From positions 18,269 through 82,268 of the forward strand of contig CAFBRK010000279.1 of assembly GCA_903231505.1 (NCBI GenBank): DNA of 64,000 nt, in the 5' to 3' direction. The notes below the pieces were generated by a model. It searched no databases, had not been told where the DNA came from, and was given only the letters and a program-made list of their open reading frames with translations. Both the position numbers and the translations under genes were made by a program. Each line of letters begins with the position of its first letter. Position 1 is the stretch's first letter. Positions 13,701 to 25,700 of the stretch are shown piece by piece. The stretch is from Olavius algarvensis associated proteobacterium Delta 3. Lineage in GTDB: Bacteria; Desulfobacterota; Desulfobacteria; Desulfobacterales; CAFBRK01.

Positions 13701-16700
13701 ACGTTGGTACCCAGGACGGGGTTATTCCCGGCGTCCTTCAACTCCCGCAATTTTTGCTGCACCGTTGTAGCATTAGCATCGTAAGCAATAGGTGCTGTCG
13801 TGTATGTCCGGGCGCCGTCGTCGAAAGTCAGGGTATAGGTTCCGCTCGTCACGGTCAGTAAGGTAAAGGTTTGGACTTCTGGTGTTTGGTTCATTACGCC
13901 CGGTGTGGTGGTTCCGTGCGCGATGGCAATTTGGCCGGTAAGATCGACAAGCTCCAGGGCCATGGCCGCCATGTCCCCGGTCAGGGTGGCGGGCGCTCCG
14001 CCCGGCCCCTTGAAGGTCACCGAAAGGTTCATGGATATCTCTTCGCCGGTGGACGTGCCGCTGGTGTCGAGGTACAGCCCGTCCGTCGCACTGAAGCCGA
14101 ATCCGAATGCAAACAGGTAGTCGAGCCGGATATCAAGGACAGCATTCGATTCGATGGTCAGCCCCAGCTCGGGCAGATCCACGCCGTCATCAAGGAGAAG
14201 GTCGGTCTGAAAGGCAGTCCCCTGGACCATGAGGTTGAACTGGATAAAATCGCTGCCCAAATTCAGCCGGATCTGGTCCGCCCTGGTTTCAAGCTCTTCC
14301 TTCGCCGCCTTCCGGATGGCGGTATCGGTGCTCTTCAGGCGGGCGTTCAGAGCCTGAAGTTCCAGGGTGCTGATCAGCGGCGTGAAGGTGCGCTGTTTTG
14401 TCACCGGATGGATGGTTTCGGTTACCAGCATGTCCCCCATGGCCTTGAACAGCTCTTCCCGGATGATCTCGATGGTGTTTCTGCCAGCCTCGACGCCATC
14501 TCCGAGGACCTTGCCGAGGCCGTTTTTATAGGGGTTCGTCTCCCAGTCGAAATCCTGGCTCGGGTCCGTCAGCTCGCCGAGAACCCGGTGGCGCAGATCT
14601 TCCACGAAATCCGTACCCTTATCCATTTCTTCCCCGATAAGGGGAAGGCTGCTGCCGGAACTCTCGTCGCTGAGACTGTCGAAGTAATCTTTCACTTCGC
14701 TCATGCCGTAGAAAACGGCGTCGAGCCCGGTGATGATTTTCTCCGGGTCATTGAGCAGTGCAAACAGGCTGAAGGCGCTCAGCATGTCGAAGTGGGGCGG
14801 GACGAAGTTGAAGTCAAAATCGTTATCGCCCCGGAAAAGACCGTCCACGTGCAGGATGTGGTCCGGGATTCCGTCGCCGTTTCGGTCGCCCGAACTGCCC
14901 CCGAAGGGGATGCTGTCCGTCGGGAAATACATGGGCAGATTGGCCTCGAGTTTTCCGACGAGGCCGATGTTCCAGAGGGGCAGGTTCGAGGCCAGTTCGC
15001 TGATCAGGTACTGGTTGTCGGTCGGGTCCTCCACCAGCGAAATGGTCCCGGCAAGATCCGCCAGCACCTCGGCGCCCTTGATCGCCAGGGTCAGCAACTG
15101 AGTTTTCTCTTTTCCCTCTTTTTCTTTCCCATATTCTAAAGAGCCGGTGATGTCGATGGGATCCTCGGTTTTAATGTCCAGCTTGTTGAAGGTGATCCGG
15201 CTGTCGTCGTAGATGATGACCTTGGGATCACCCAGGCTGCTGAGATCGAATGTGAAATTGAGGTGAAAGTCGATGTCCGCGTCGACATAAAGCTTTCCGG
15301 CGCTCGTCAGTGCCAGCGCCAGATCGCCGCCGGTCAGAAGATCGCCCAGGCCGGGCAGGTCTTCAAGATCAAAGGCCAGGTCGAACTCTACTCCAGGAAT
15401 CGCCTTGGCCATGGTGATCCGCAGGTCGAGCACGGAATCTTCGTACGCCAGTTCCACGCTCTTGTTGGCATCGTACTTGGCGAGGATGTCCCGGTCATCC
15501 TTGCGGTCCGTATAAAAATCGTTGATTGTCGCGTCACGTGCGATCAGGGCCAACGCGATCTCCGCATCGGTCGAGTCCCCGTCGAGACTCGCAGCCACCG
15601 CTTGCAGACGTGCCAGCGCATCGCCGGCGCCGGTCACGTCAGCACGGTCGATGGACACGGTCACGACCTCCCCGGCGCCCAGCCGGATTTCGAAGGTGTC
15701 GTCCAGGTGGATGGTCTGCCGAAAGGTCGAACTCTCCTCGACGCGGCTGGTGATCTGGACATTGGCGTCTGTTGTCGTCAACCCTCCGACCGGCAGGGAA
15801 GCGTAATCGCTGCTGACATATGCCACCACCCATGGGTCGGCGTCGGTCCCCTCACCCGTCACCGACACCGAAGCGAGCAGGCCGAGCTTTTCCAGCTCCT
15901 TTTCCAAAGCGGTATCGACACCGGCATAGTCGAGCGTGAGCGTCGTATCCCCGAGGTCAATCGAGAAGGTCTTCGCGGTTGTATCTGTAAGATAAATCTC
16001 TTGGGTGTAGGTCGACCGGACCAGGGATTGGTCTCCAACCGTCACTTGGGTCTCGCCGGATGTGATCTCATCCACCGTATCGCCGGCGGTCACTTTATAC
16101 TCCACTACCCAGGGGTCCTCGCCCGTGCCGTTTCCGCGCAAAACGGTTGCGGTGTCGATGTCGGCCAGGCCGGCAAGCCCGCTTTCAAGGTCGCTCACAG
16201 CGGTGTCGTTGGCGACGGTCAGGACCGTCCCGTAGGTGATATCAAAGCTGTCATCCAGGTACAGGGTCTGCTCGTAGTAAGGGCCGGATCCGGTCTGCGT
16301 GCCGAGATGCACGTTGGAGTCGGCAGACGACAGGGACTGCACCGTGGCGCCTGCGGCGAACTTGTATTCGATGATCCAGGGATCGGTCAGAGTGCCGTTG
16401 CCGCCGGTCACGTCGGCTTCGTCGATGTCATCCAGCGCTTCGAGGCCGCTTTTGATCGAGCCCTCGAGGTAGGCCGCCAGCAGGTTCCGGTCGTTGATAT
16501 AGGGCTGCAGGGCATCGGTTCCGACCAGTGCGGTGGCCAGGGCCAGATCAGTCGAATCTCCGCTCAGGCCCAGATCCCTGAGGCGTTCGGCGGCAGCGAT
16601 CAGGCCCGCCTTTGCGGCCACGTCATCGCGATCGGCCTTTAGCTGGGCGATCTCGGCCGCGTTGCCGAGGACCGCATTGATCTCGCCATCCGTGGCATCT

Positions 16701-19700
16701 TCTGCAACCCCCAGCCGGGCAAGGATGAGCTTCGCCACCTGTTTTTCATCTTCGGTGGCCGAGGAGCCGCTCTTAAGAAGATCCCGGTTTTCCATCGCCA
16801 AGGCGATGATATCCGAGCTGTCGAAAAGCGCGTCGATCTCGGTGTCCGTGGCGTCGCCGGTCAATCCGTACAGCGCCAGGCGATTCCATGCCTCCATGAA
16901 ATCCGGGTCGGTGGACACATCGTGCCGGTCCTGTTTCAGCGCTGCCAAGCCGGCAGCATCGGCATCATTGGCCAGTTTCTCGGCGATCTCCTTGTCGGTG
17001 GAGGTCCGGTCCAGGCCGATTGCCGAAAGCCGGCTTTCAGCCCCGGCAACGTCACGGTCGGTTTTCAAGGATTCGTACGCCACGGCGTTGAAGAACTCGG
17101 CCAGGGCAATGGCGATGTCGTCGTCTGTCGATTGGGACGTGAGCCCGGCCGAAAGGGCCACCAGGTTTTCGTAGGCCGCGTCGACCTCATTCCCGCCAAT
17201 GTCCAGGCCCAGATTCAGGACCCTGTTCAGCTCCTGGTTCAGGTCGATCTCGAAATGATTGATGTCCTTCAGGTTCTCCTGGACCGTGTCGATCCCGTCG
17301 ATGATTGCCTTAACAATGTCGACCGAGCCGTCGCCGAGCAGCTCCACCGCACTCTGATTCAGGAACGGCAACTTTTGATAGGCCGCGCCATTGGGATCGA
17401 TGGCGGATTGCAGGGTATTCTTGATGCCCTCCAGTGCCTCGTCCAGGGAGACGTTCGTTAGATCGAGCAGGGCATCGAAGTTCGGCCCCTCGAAGTTGAT
17501 CGTCTCCGGGATCATGGTGAAGAACTGCAGCGCCGTCAGGTTTTCCACGCCGAGAGCCTGATTACCGTCGCGGTTGAAGGAGCCGTAGACCCGGCCGACT
17601 TCGTCCGCCAGGCCCGCCAGCATGCCCTGGAGCTTGAACACCAGGTCCAGCTTGTAGCTGCTCTTCGGATCGAACCGGGGCAGCCCGATATCCAGGCTGG
17701 CCAGGTCCGCGACGCCGTAGCGCCCCTCGGTCGGCAGCATAATGCCGGCCTGGAAGAAAACGGTGCCGTCTTCGATGCCGATGCCCAGCGGCCCCACGGA
17801 CAGGGACACGTCAAGGGGATTCTGGTGGTCCACGGTCAATCGGCCCACCAGGGCGGGATCCTCGATGTAGAAATCGCCTGTTACGCCGTCAAGACCGAAG
17901 CCGAATCGCAGGTCCAGCGCCGCTTCCAGGTGGAGCGGCTCTGACTGGGTAAGGTCCACGAAGCTGGTCAAATCCAGCCCCAGGTCCTTCAGGAAATCCA
18001 GGCTCAACTGAAAATCCGTGCTGGTACTGGTCAGCTCCAGGTTGGCCTCGAATTCGGTCAGCCGGTTGGACGGTGACGGATCGATGACATCGATGGCGAG
18101 CAGATCAGCGCTGCTGACCCCGTCGGTGTCGTTGTCAAATACGTCGATGATCTTCGAGCGGATCTGGGCGCCGATCTGGTTGGTGATCTTTCCGGCAGTG
18201 GCATCCCAGAATTTGCTGATTGGGGCCTCCAAGAACGGCAACTTGGTTATGTCGGCAATTTGCGTGCCAAGCTCGGCGCCAAGCTTTTCTGCCCATGTTG
18301 CGAAATCGTTCAAGCCGGTGAGGATTTTAGTCTCATCGGAAACAGGCGCGGAACTGGATGATCCGTCAACGGAACTGTCAGGGGCAATCAGTTCTGCATC
18401 GGTGGGGGATATAAACGCCCGAGTACTAACGGCCAATTGCGAGTTCATCAACTGACCGGGAGCACTATCGTCTGCCAGGCCCAAGGTGTGGCCGATTTCA
18501 TGCATCAGCACGGTCAGCAGGTCGTAACGCCCGTATGCGCTGCTGTCAGGATCGGCGCGATAGGTGTTGCCGGTAGCTGTTAGCCCGAATTCCTCGTCCA
18601 GTGAGGGCGTCGGATCGAGGAACCATCCGTTGCCGGCGGCATTGATGTCGATGCGAATGGAGTTGCGGTAAGTGCTGGCGAGGGCACGATCATCGAGATC
18701 GGTAATGGTGAAAAAGAGGTTGTTCAAATACTCTGCCACTGAAGGATCATCCCCGCTGGCCTCCAACCAACGGGCCATTGCTTCTTGTCGCAAACTAGCC
18801 AGCGCCTCTTCAGTCAACGCGAAACTTGCCGAGACATTTCCCCCGGCCTGATCCGCCAACAAGAGAGTATCTCCAGTTAACTTCAGATCAGTCGGTATGA
18901 TGTTCTCGTCATGACCGACCACCACCATGGTGAGCATCGGACCTGACGCAAGTTTTTTGACATCTCCCAGGCTCTTATCGAACGTTACTTTAAAACCGGC
19001 CCCCGGGTTGTCGGAGACCGTCACGTTGGTACCCAGGACAGGATTATTCCCGGCGTCCTTCAACTCCCGCAATCTTTCCTGCACCGTAGTATAATTCGCA
19101 TCGTAAGCAATGGGTGCAGTCGTATACGTATTGGTGCCATCGTCGTAGGTCAGGGTATAAGTTCCTCTCGTCACCCCGGCAGGTATGGCAAAGGTTTGGA
19201 CTTCTGGTGTTTGGTTCATTACGCCCTGTGTGGTGGTTCCGTGCGCGATGGTAATTGGGCTGGTGAGGCTGTTGTTCGTCTTGTCTGTATCGCTCCGATA
19301 AATGTGCACGGTTTGGGTCTCTGTTACACTGTCATAGTTTCCAAGATCTGTATTGACGAATTCGATCCCCTTTAAAGGGATCCGATCCTTGGAGTCGATG
19401 TAAAAATAGTATGTTTCGACATCCATATTTTCAGGAAGAATTGAAAACGATGTGACGGTCAGCTTCGACGTGTCAGAGGTCAGTGGCTCAACATCTCCCA
19501 GGCTCTTGTCGAACTTGACTTTAAAACCACGCCCCGGACTGTCGTCGACCGTCACGTCGATACCCAGGGCGCTCAAGGCCTGCAGTTTTTCCTCCACCTT
19601 GTCAGCATCCGCATCGTAAGCAATAGGCGCAGTCGTATACGTATCGGTGCCGTCGTTGTAAGTCAGCGTATAGGTTCCACCCGTCACGGTCGGTGCGGTA

Positions 19701-22700
19701 AAAATTTGGATCTCATCTTCTGTGCCCACGCTGCCATCTTTAGCGGTTGCGTGTGCGATGGCAATTGGGCCGGTAAGATTTGACGAATCTGAAGCGAGTA
19801 TTCCGACATCTCCCAGGCTCTCGTCAAACGTGACAGTAAAACCGCCCTCCGGATTGTCGTCGACCTTCACGTTGGTACCCAGGACAGGGTTATTCCCGGC
19901 GTCCTTCAACTCCCGCAATTTTTGCTGCACCGTAGTATATTTCGCATCGTAAGCAATGGGGTTAGTCGTATACGTATTGGTGCCGTTGTCGTAGGTCAGA
20001 GCATAGAATCCGCCCGTCGCAGTCGGTAAGGAAAAGATTTGGACTTCATCCGTTACGTCCGTTACGCCCTGTGTGGTGGTTCCGTGCGCGATGGGGATGG
20101 GGCAAACCTTCTCAAAAATGAAAGCGGCGTAATCAGGTAGGGGATTAACCTTTCGAAAGATTGGGCTGGTCAGATTTGACGTATCTGAAGCAAGTATTTC
20201 GACATTTCCCAGGCTCTTGTCGAACGTGACTTTAAAACCGCCCTCCGGATTGTCGGAGACCGTCACATTGGTACCCAGGACAGGGTTATTCCCGGCGTCC
20301 TTCAACTCCCGCAATTTTTGCTGCACCGTAGTATAATTCGCATTGTAAGCAATGGGTGCAGTCGTATACGTATTGGTGCCGTCCTTGTAGGTCAGGGTAT
20401 AGGTTCCGCCCGTCGCAGTCGGTAAGGAAAAGATTTGGACTTCTTCTTTTTGGTTCGTTACGCCCTGTGTGGTGGTTCCGTGCGCAATGAAAGTAGCGTA
20501 ATCTGATAGGGGATTAAATGAGGAGTTAATTTTAATCTCCTCGACGTTCGTAATGGCGTCGGTTTCAGCACCAGTAAAATTGCTATTCAGGTTTTTCAGG
20601 CTGTCGATTATGGTCGGTTTGTCTCCATCGGGCGTTTGAGATGACCTAACAAAGGCAATCAGGTTGGCGGTCGAAGTCGGCGTGTAAATATCCGAGCCAT
20701 CACCACCGTCTATAGTGTCGTTTCCTGGTCCGCCATCCAGCGTATCATTGCCATCGCCTCCATCGATGATGTCGTTTCCTGGTCCGCCATCCAGCGTATC
20801 ATCACCAACCCCACCATAGAGATCGTCGCCGTCAGCTCCGCCGGATATAGTGTCGTTCCCGGATTCGCCACGAATCTCATCTTTTCCTCCAAGGCCAATG
20901 AGTTCATTGTCAATGCTGTTTCCGTGCAAAATATCAACAAAGTTCGTCCCCGTGACATTTTGACCACCCGAAACGCCAAGAGCGCCGCCTTCAACAGCCT
21001 CAGCACTTCCGTACTGCCAAGTCCAAAAACTATTTGGGATCAATTTGTCTATCGAGTCTGGAATCACATAGGAAAATCCCGGAATAAGTTCAAACAGGCT
21101 TCTGAGGGTAAAATCCCAATCCAAAAAGGTCTTATCAAGATCTGTTTTAACTCCATCTGTATCACTATTTAACCCTATATTATAACTCGTGTAGTCCAAC
21201 TCGACACTTCCCCCGGGTCCAGGGGCGATGCGGCCATCGATTTCTCCGCCGCCGACAAAGGTAAATTTATTATTCCCCCGGGTACCTGTGATGTTTTCCA
21301 CACCTACCGCAAACGCAATGTTTGGAAATAAATTAAATAAATTCCGTGGGTAATCTATAATATTTTCCCAGATGTCATGCCCGGAGTTTGAAGGCCAAAT
21401 AGTAAAAATATCCCAGAACTGCTTTTTTAGAGAATCCAATATAAACGTGAGCGGAACCGTTAGTGATGGATTATGCTTCCACGCGTCTTCAATCGCCTTT
21501 GTTAGGTCCCATGAGGTCACAATGACTAAGCTAACACTTCCCTCAATTGGAAAGTCGAATGGATCACCAAAGTCAGGGTTGTCATGTTTAAAAAAGTCAT
21601 CTAACGCTTTAAACTGATCTGTCGAAAGTTGGAATACAGTATAGTAAAGATCCTGGTAAAGCTTTGAAAAATCCAGGGTATCCTGTGGAACAAAGGCATC
21701 CAAAATAGGATCCAGTATATAATCGCCAAGGTTTATTTCAGGCTTGTACAGATCATCGATAATGGCACTTAAGCCCCACCATTGGGAATTGAATTTGTAT
21801 GTGTCCATGCCGGAGCCACCAAACAGCAGATGAAACCCCGGAGTAATAGACAGAGGATTGTATTGGTCACCGACATGTATCGTATCCGCTCCGCTAGTAA
21901 CTAGCGCCGTCGGATTGCTTCCAAAATTTTCAACGAAGTCATCCCCAAAGTCTTTAATTTTTTGTTTTAATGTCTTATCAGTTTGCATACCGAGAAAATC
22001 ATTAATGATACTATAGTCAGTTCCTCGAACTCTGTTGTATCCAGTTCTGACGACGACATCGCCTAAGTTCGCATCCTTAAAATTCTCAGTGAGCCCTGAT
22101 AATCCGGTTGTCTTCTCCGAAATAGCATCATATATACTACCTGCCCAATCGCCCAAAATGAGATTTTGTGCCCAACTCTCGATTGTTTCAAGCACCCCTG
22201 TTTCCTTACCGAGCATCTCCAAGTTTACTTTAGGAGAAACAAAATGTGGGTAATTCAGTGTATTTTCGACCCCAAAAAACAGACTGTCCAGCACGTCTGG
22301 AAGCGTAACACCCAGCAGTTTGGTAGGAAAGGCTTCAAGAAAGCTTAAAACACCAAGAACAACATCCACAGGTGAACCTGCCATGTTGATAAGGAACCCG
22401 GCTCCTTCCCCCCCGATTAGATGTCCAGTGTAATTTGCATTTTTCTCGAAGTTAAAGGTGTTTTTAAAACGCCCGCCGTAAAGTATTGTATTTTTGTCTA
22501 CGTGAGTAAAGACAATCGTATTGGTCCGAAAGTCAGCCCCCAAATCGAAAAAGGGCAGATGCCAGTCTTGTACGGTACGAATAGTAAGTTTGACGGCTTC
22601 GGGATCTTTCTGTGTGGGGTTAGGACTGAAACTAAAATAGAGCTCACGATTGACCGCCCTGAAGTCGATGACCAGAGGCGAATTTTCATCAATTAATTCT

Positions 22701-25700
22701 TCAGTGTCAATGGTGAGGTTTTCCTGTTCTAAACCGATGAAGTCTCCGAGGTGGAAAAACTGTGCCCACCCCGCCGCTTTTTCAAGCTCGTTTTCCCTCC
22801 AGTAGTTGTTGCCGAATATAAATGTGTTCGCACCATCGCTTGGTATTATTTTTTCAATGTGCTCGAAGTTGTCTGTTCCGCCTACCACGATGGTGTTGGG
22901 CGCAGCAACGGTAAATTCCATTTTCGCTGGGTTTATGTTTTTATCATTATCCAAGGTTCCTTTATGTTTTAGTATAATTTTGAGTTTCTCACTGTTCCAA
23001 TCCACGGAGAGCCCGACGTCATTCTTCAGTGTTTCCCTCAATTGGTTTCTGGTAGCATCATAATTGGAGAGGTCGCGGGTAGGCCATACAGCTTTCATTA
23101 GGGCTTTTTCTAAATGTTTTTTTGCCTCTTCGATCTTAGTGTATTCAACTGTTTCGCCAGGTAGCGTTATGTTATATAAATTCGCACCATCTCCGCGGTC
23201 AACCAAGATGTTGAAATGTAAAGCGTCGTACGTATTGCCCGTAGCATTTGACGGCTTCGAGGATAGTTTACTGAAAGCCGTTAACACCGCGTCTGCGTCG
23301 TTTGCATCCTGTCCATTTGGTTTTTTTCCTTCCTTTCCGACAGCAGTTTGGTGAAACCCAAACCCCCACTCCGTGACCACCTCGCCAGGGGATGGTTTAT
23401 TCAACCCTTTCAAATTTTCTAATACGGTGCCGAGCCTGACATTTTGTCCACCATATAAATTAATTGCACTGTAGACCGGCTTATCGCCATCTTCATCTAT
23501 GGCTTGATACTCTCCTGGAGCCGAGAAAAGATTTCCATTGCTTAAAATATGGACATAATTCTGGCTGGATGTGGAAAGGTCAATGGTATCCTCCTCCCCA
23601 CCCTTATCCTCTTCGGTTATGCTGGCAGCCCCCCACTCGCCGTTGAAAATATATTCGTCACTGTCTATGCCCCCGATTAACCGATCATAATCAGTCGGAC
23701 TGCCGCGTTCGATCACAGCAATCTTGTCTTTTCCTTTACCACCTTTGACCTTATCGCTGCCGGAACCACCCACCAGATAGTCTTTGCCGTCGTCACCGTT
23801 CAAATGATCCGGGCCATCATATCCGTATACCTTGTCATCACCCGTACCTCCTGTTACCGTATCTTTTCCATCAGGATTATTTCCAGTGTGGGAGCCATCC
23901 CCGTATAGGTTATCATTACCATTCCCGCCATCAATATAATCCGAGCCCTGGCTGCCGACTAGAACATCCTCTCCTTTGCCTCCCATTAATTCATTTGCCT
24001 TAACGTACTGATTACCAACAGAAGCGATCAGTTTATCTTGGTTTTCGCCTCCTATAGCTGTAAATACTTCGCGCAATTTGTGTTTGTCATCATCAGTGGT
24101 ACCAGAAGACTCGTTAATTATTAAAGCCTTGACTCCTATATCTTTCGGGGTTAGATAGAATTTGATTTTCGTGTCGTCGCCGGGTTCTACGCCGAGATAG
24201 TAGATCGTGCCAGATTTCAGGCCTGTAATCGAACGTGACTTTGATTCATCGGTAGCGGGTGGCTCATATTCATAGAGAACGGCCTGGCCGGTCTCCAAAT
24301 TAATTTTACCTTTTATCTTAAGGGTAAGGGCTTGATCTTGATTATCTTTCACCACTTCCATGCGATGATCTTGCTGGTCATCCCAGCTATTTTGATCGGC
24401 CCAGCGTAATGTTACAACTTCTCCCGATTCCTTACTAGCACCATAGATTTGATCTTTCTTTTTGGTTCCGATCACATTCGTTATATTTGTTACGATCTCA
24501 GCAATCCCGCTTGCCTTGTTTGCACCGAAACTATCCTTGTCTTTTAAGAGATTGACTTGACCTTGAACCGACCTGACTTTTACGTTGCCCATATTGGCAA
24601 AAATGATCTTCCATGGGAAAGTCTTAGTTCCCATGCCGCTGACAAGCACGTTGGGTTCCACCTCCGCTTTATAGTGACTATTTTCAAGTCCGTCTTTGAC
24701 TGCCTTCTCAATTATGTCCTGAAGCTGATCAGGTGATGCGTCATATTTGATTTCTTCTGTAGTGATTTTATTAATCTTAATATTTTTGTTACTCCCGCTC
24801 ATTACATTCAGTGTCTGAAAATCGATCTCCAGCTTAAACTTGCCGCCAGTGGCATTGGTGTATACATGGTACTCCTTGTCCACTGCTGAAACACCACGGG
24901 CCCCACTTATGGGGAGCGTGCTGCATTTAATTGGTGTGCCTCTGTCAGGCACGTATTTTATTTCTTCTACATTATTGACATTTTTAAACGTGACCGTCCA
25001 CAAATGATGACCATTTTCTGACCTGGCTCCCACGTTAACATTGTTGTTGCCTAACTTAGTTCTTATCACACCCTCAATATCATGTTTGAGGTCGTCTCTT
25101 TCCCGATTATTCACTTGGGCACCGCCACCAACCAAAAGCGTGAACTTAAACGTATTGGCATCATTAATCTCAATAGTTGCTATTTCATCCGCTCCGTACT
25201 TCAGCTTGAACTTTCCGGCTATTGCATGTTCAGACAGTGCGATAACCTGCGTTTCTTTTGTATCCGAGATTGAAATACCTATCACGCCATGCGAGGAGGG
25301 TGGTTTAAATTTAAGGGGACTGATACTGTCAATCTCGAATGTTATTTCCTCTGGATCGTTGATATTTACAAACGTGACCTCCCACAAATGCTGACCATTT
25401 TCCAGTTTGTGCTTCACATCATCAACATTTGTATTGCCGGCCGCTTGTCTTAGCACATCCTTAATTTTGTCTTTGAGTTCGGGTCCAGTTATATTACCCT
25501 CTGTGTTGCCGCCACCAACTAAAGGCTTAAAGTTAAACTTATAGTTATCGTTAATCTTAATAGTTGCTATATCATCCGCCCCATACTTCAGATTGAACTT
25601 TCCTTCTATCGCGTGTTCAGACAGAGCGATTACCTGCTTCTTTTTGTCCTTAGAAACTATAACATCTATAGCTCCTCGCGTGGAGGCTATTTCAAAAATA

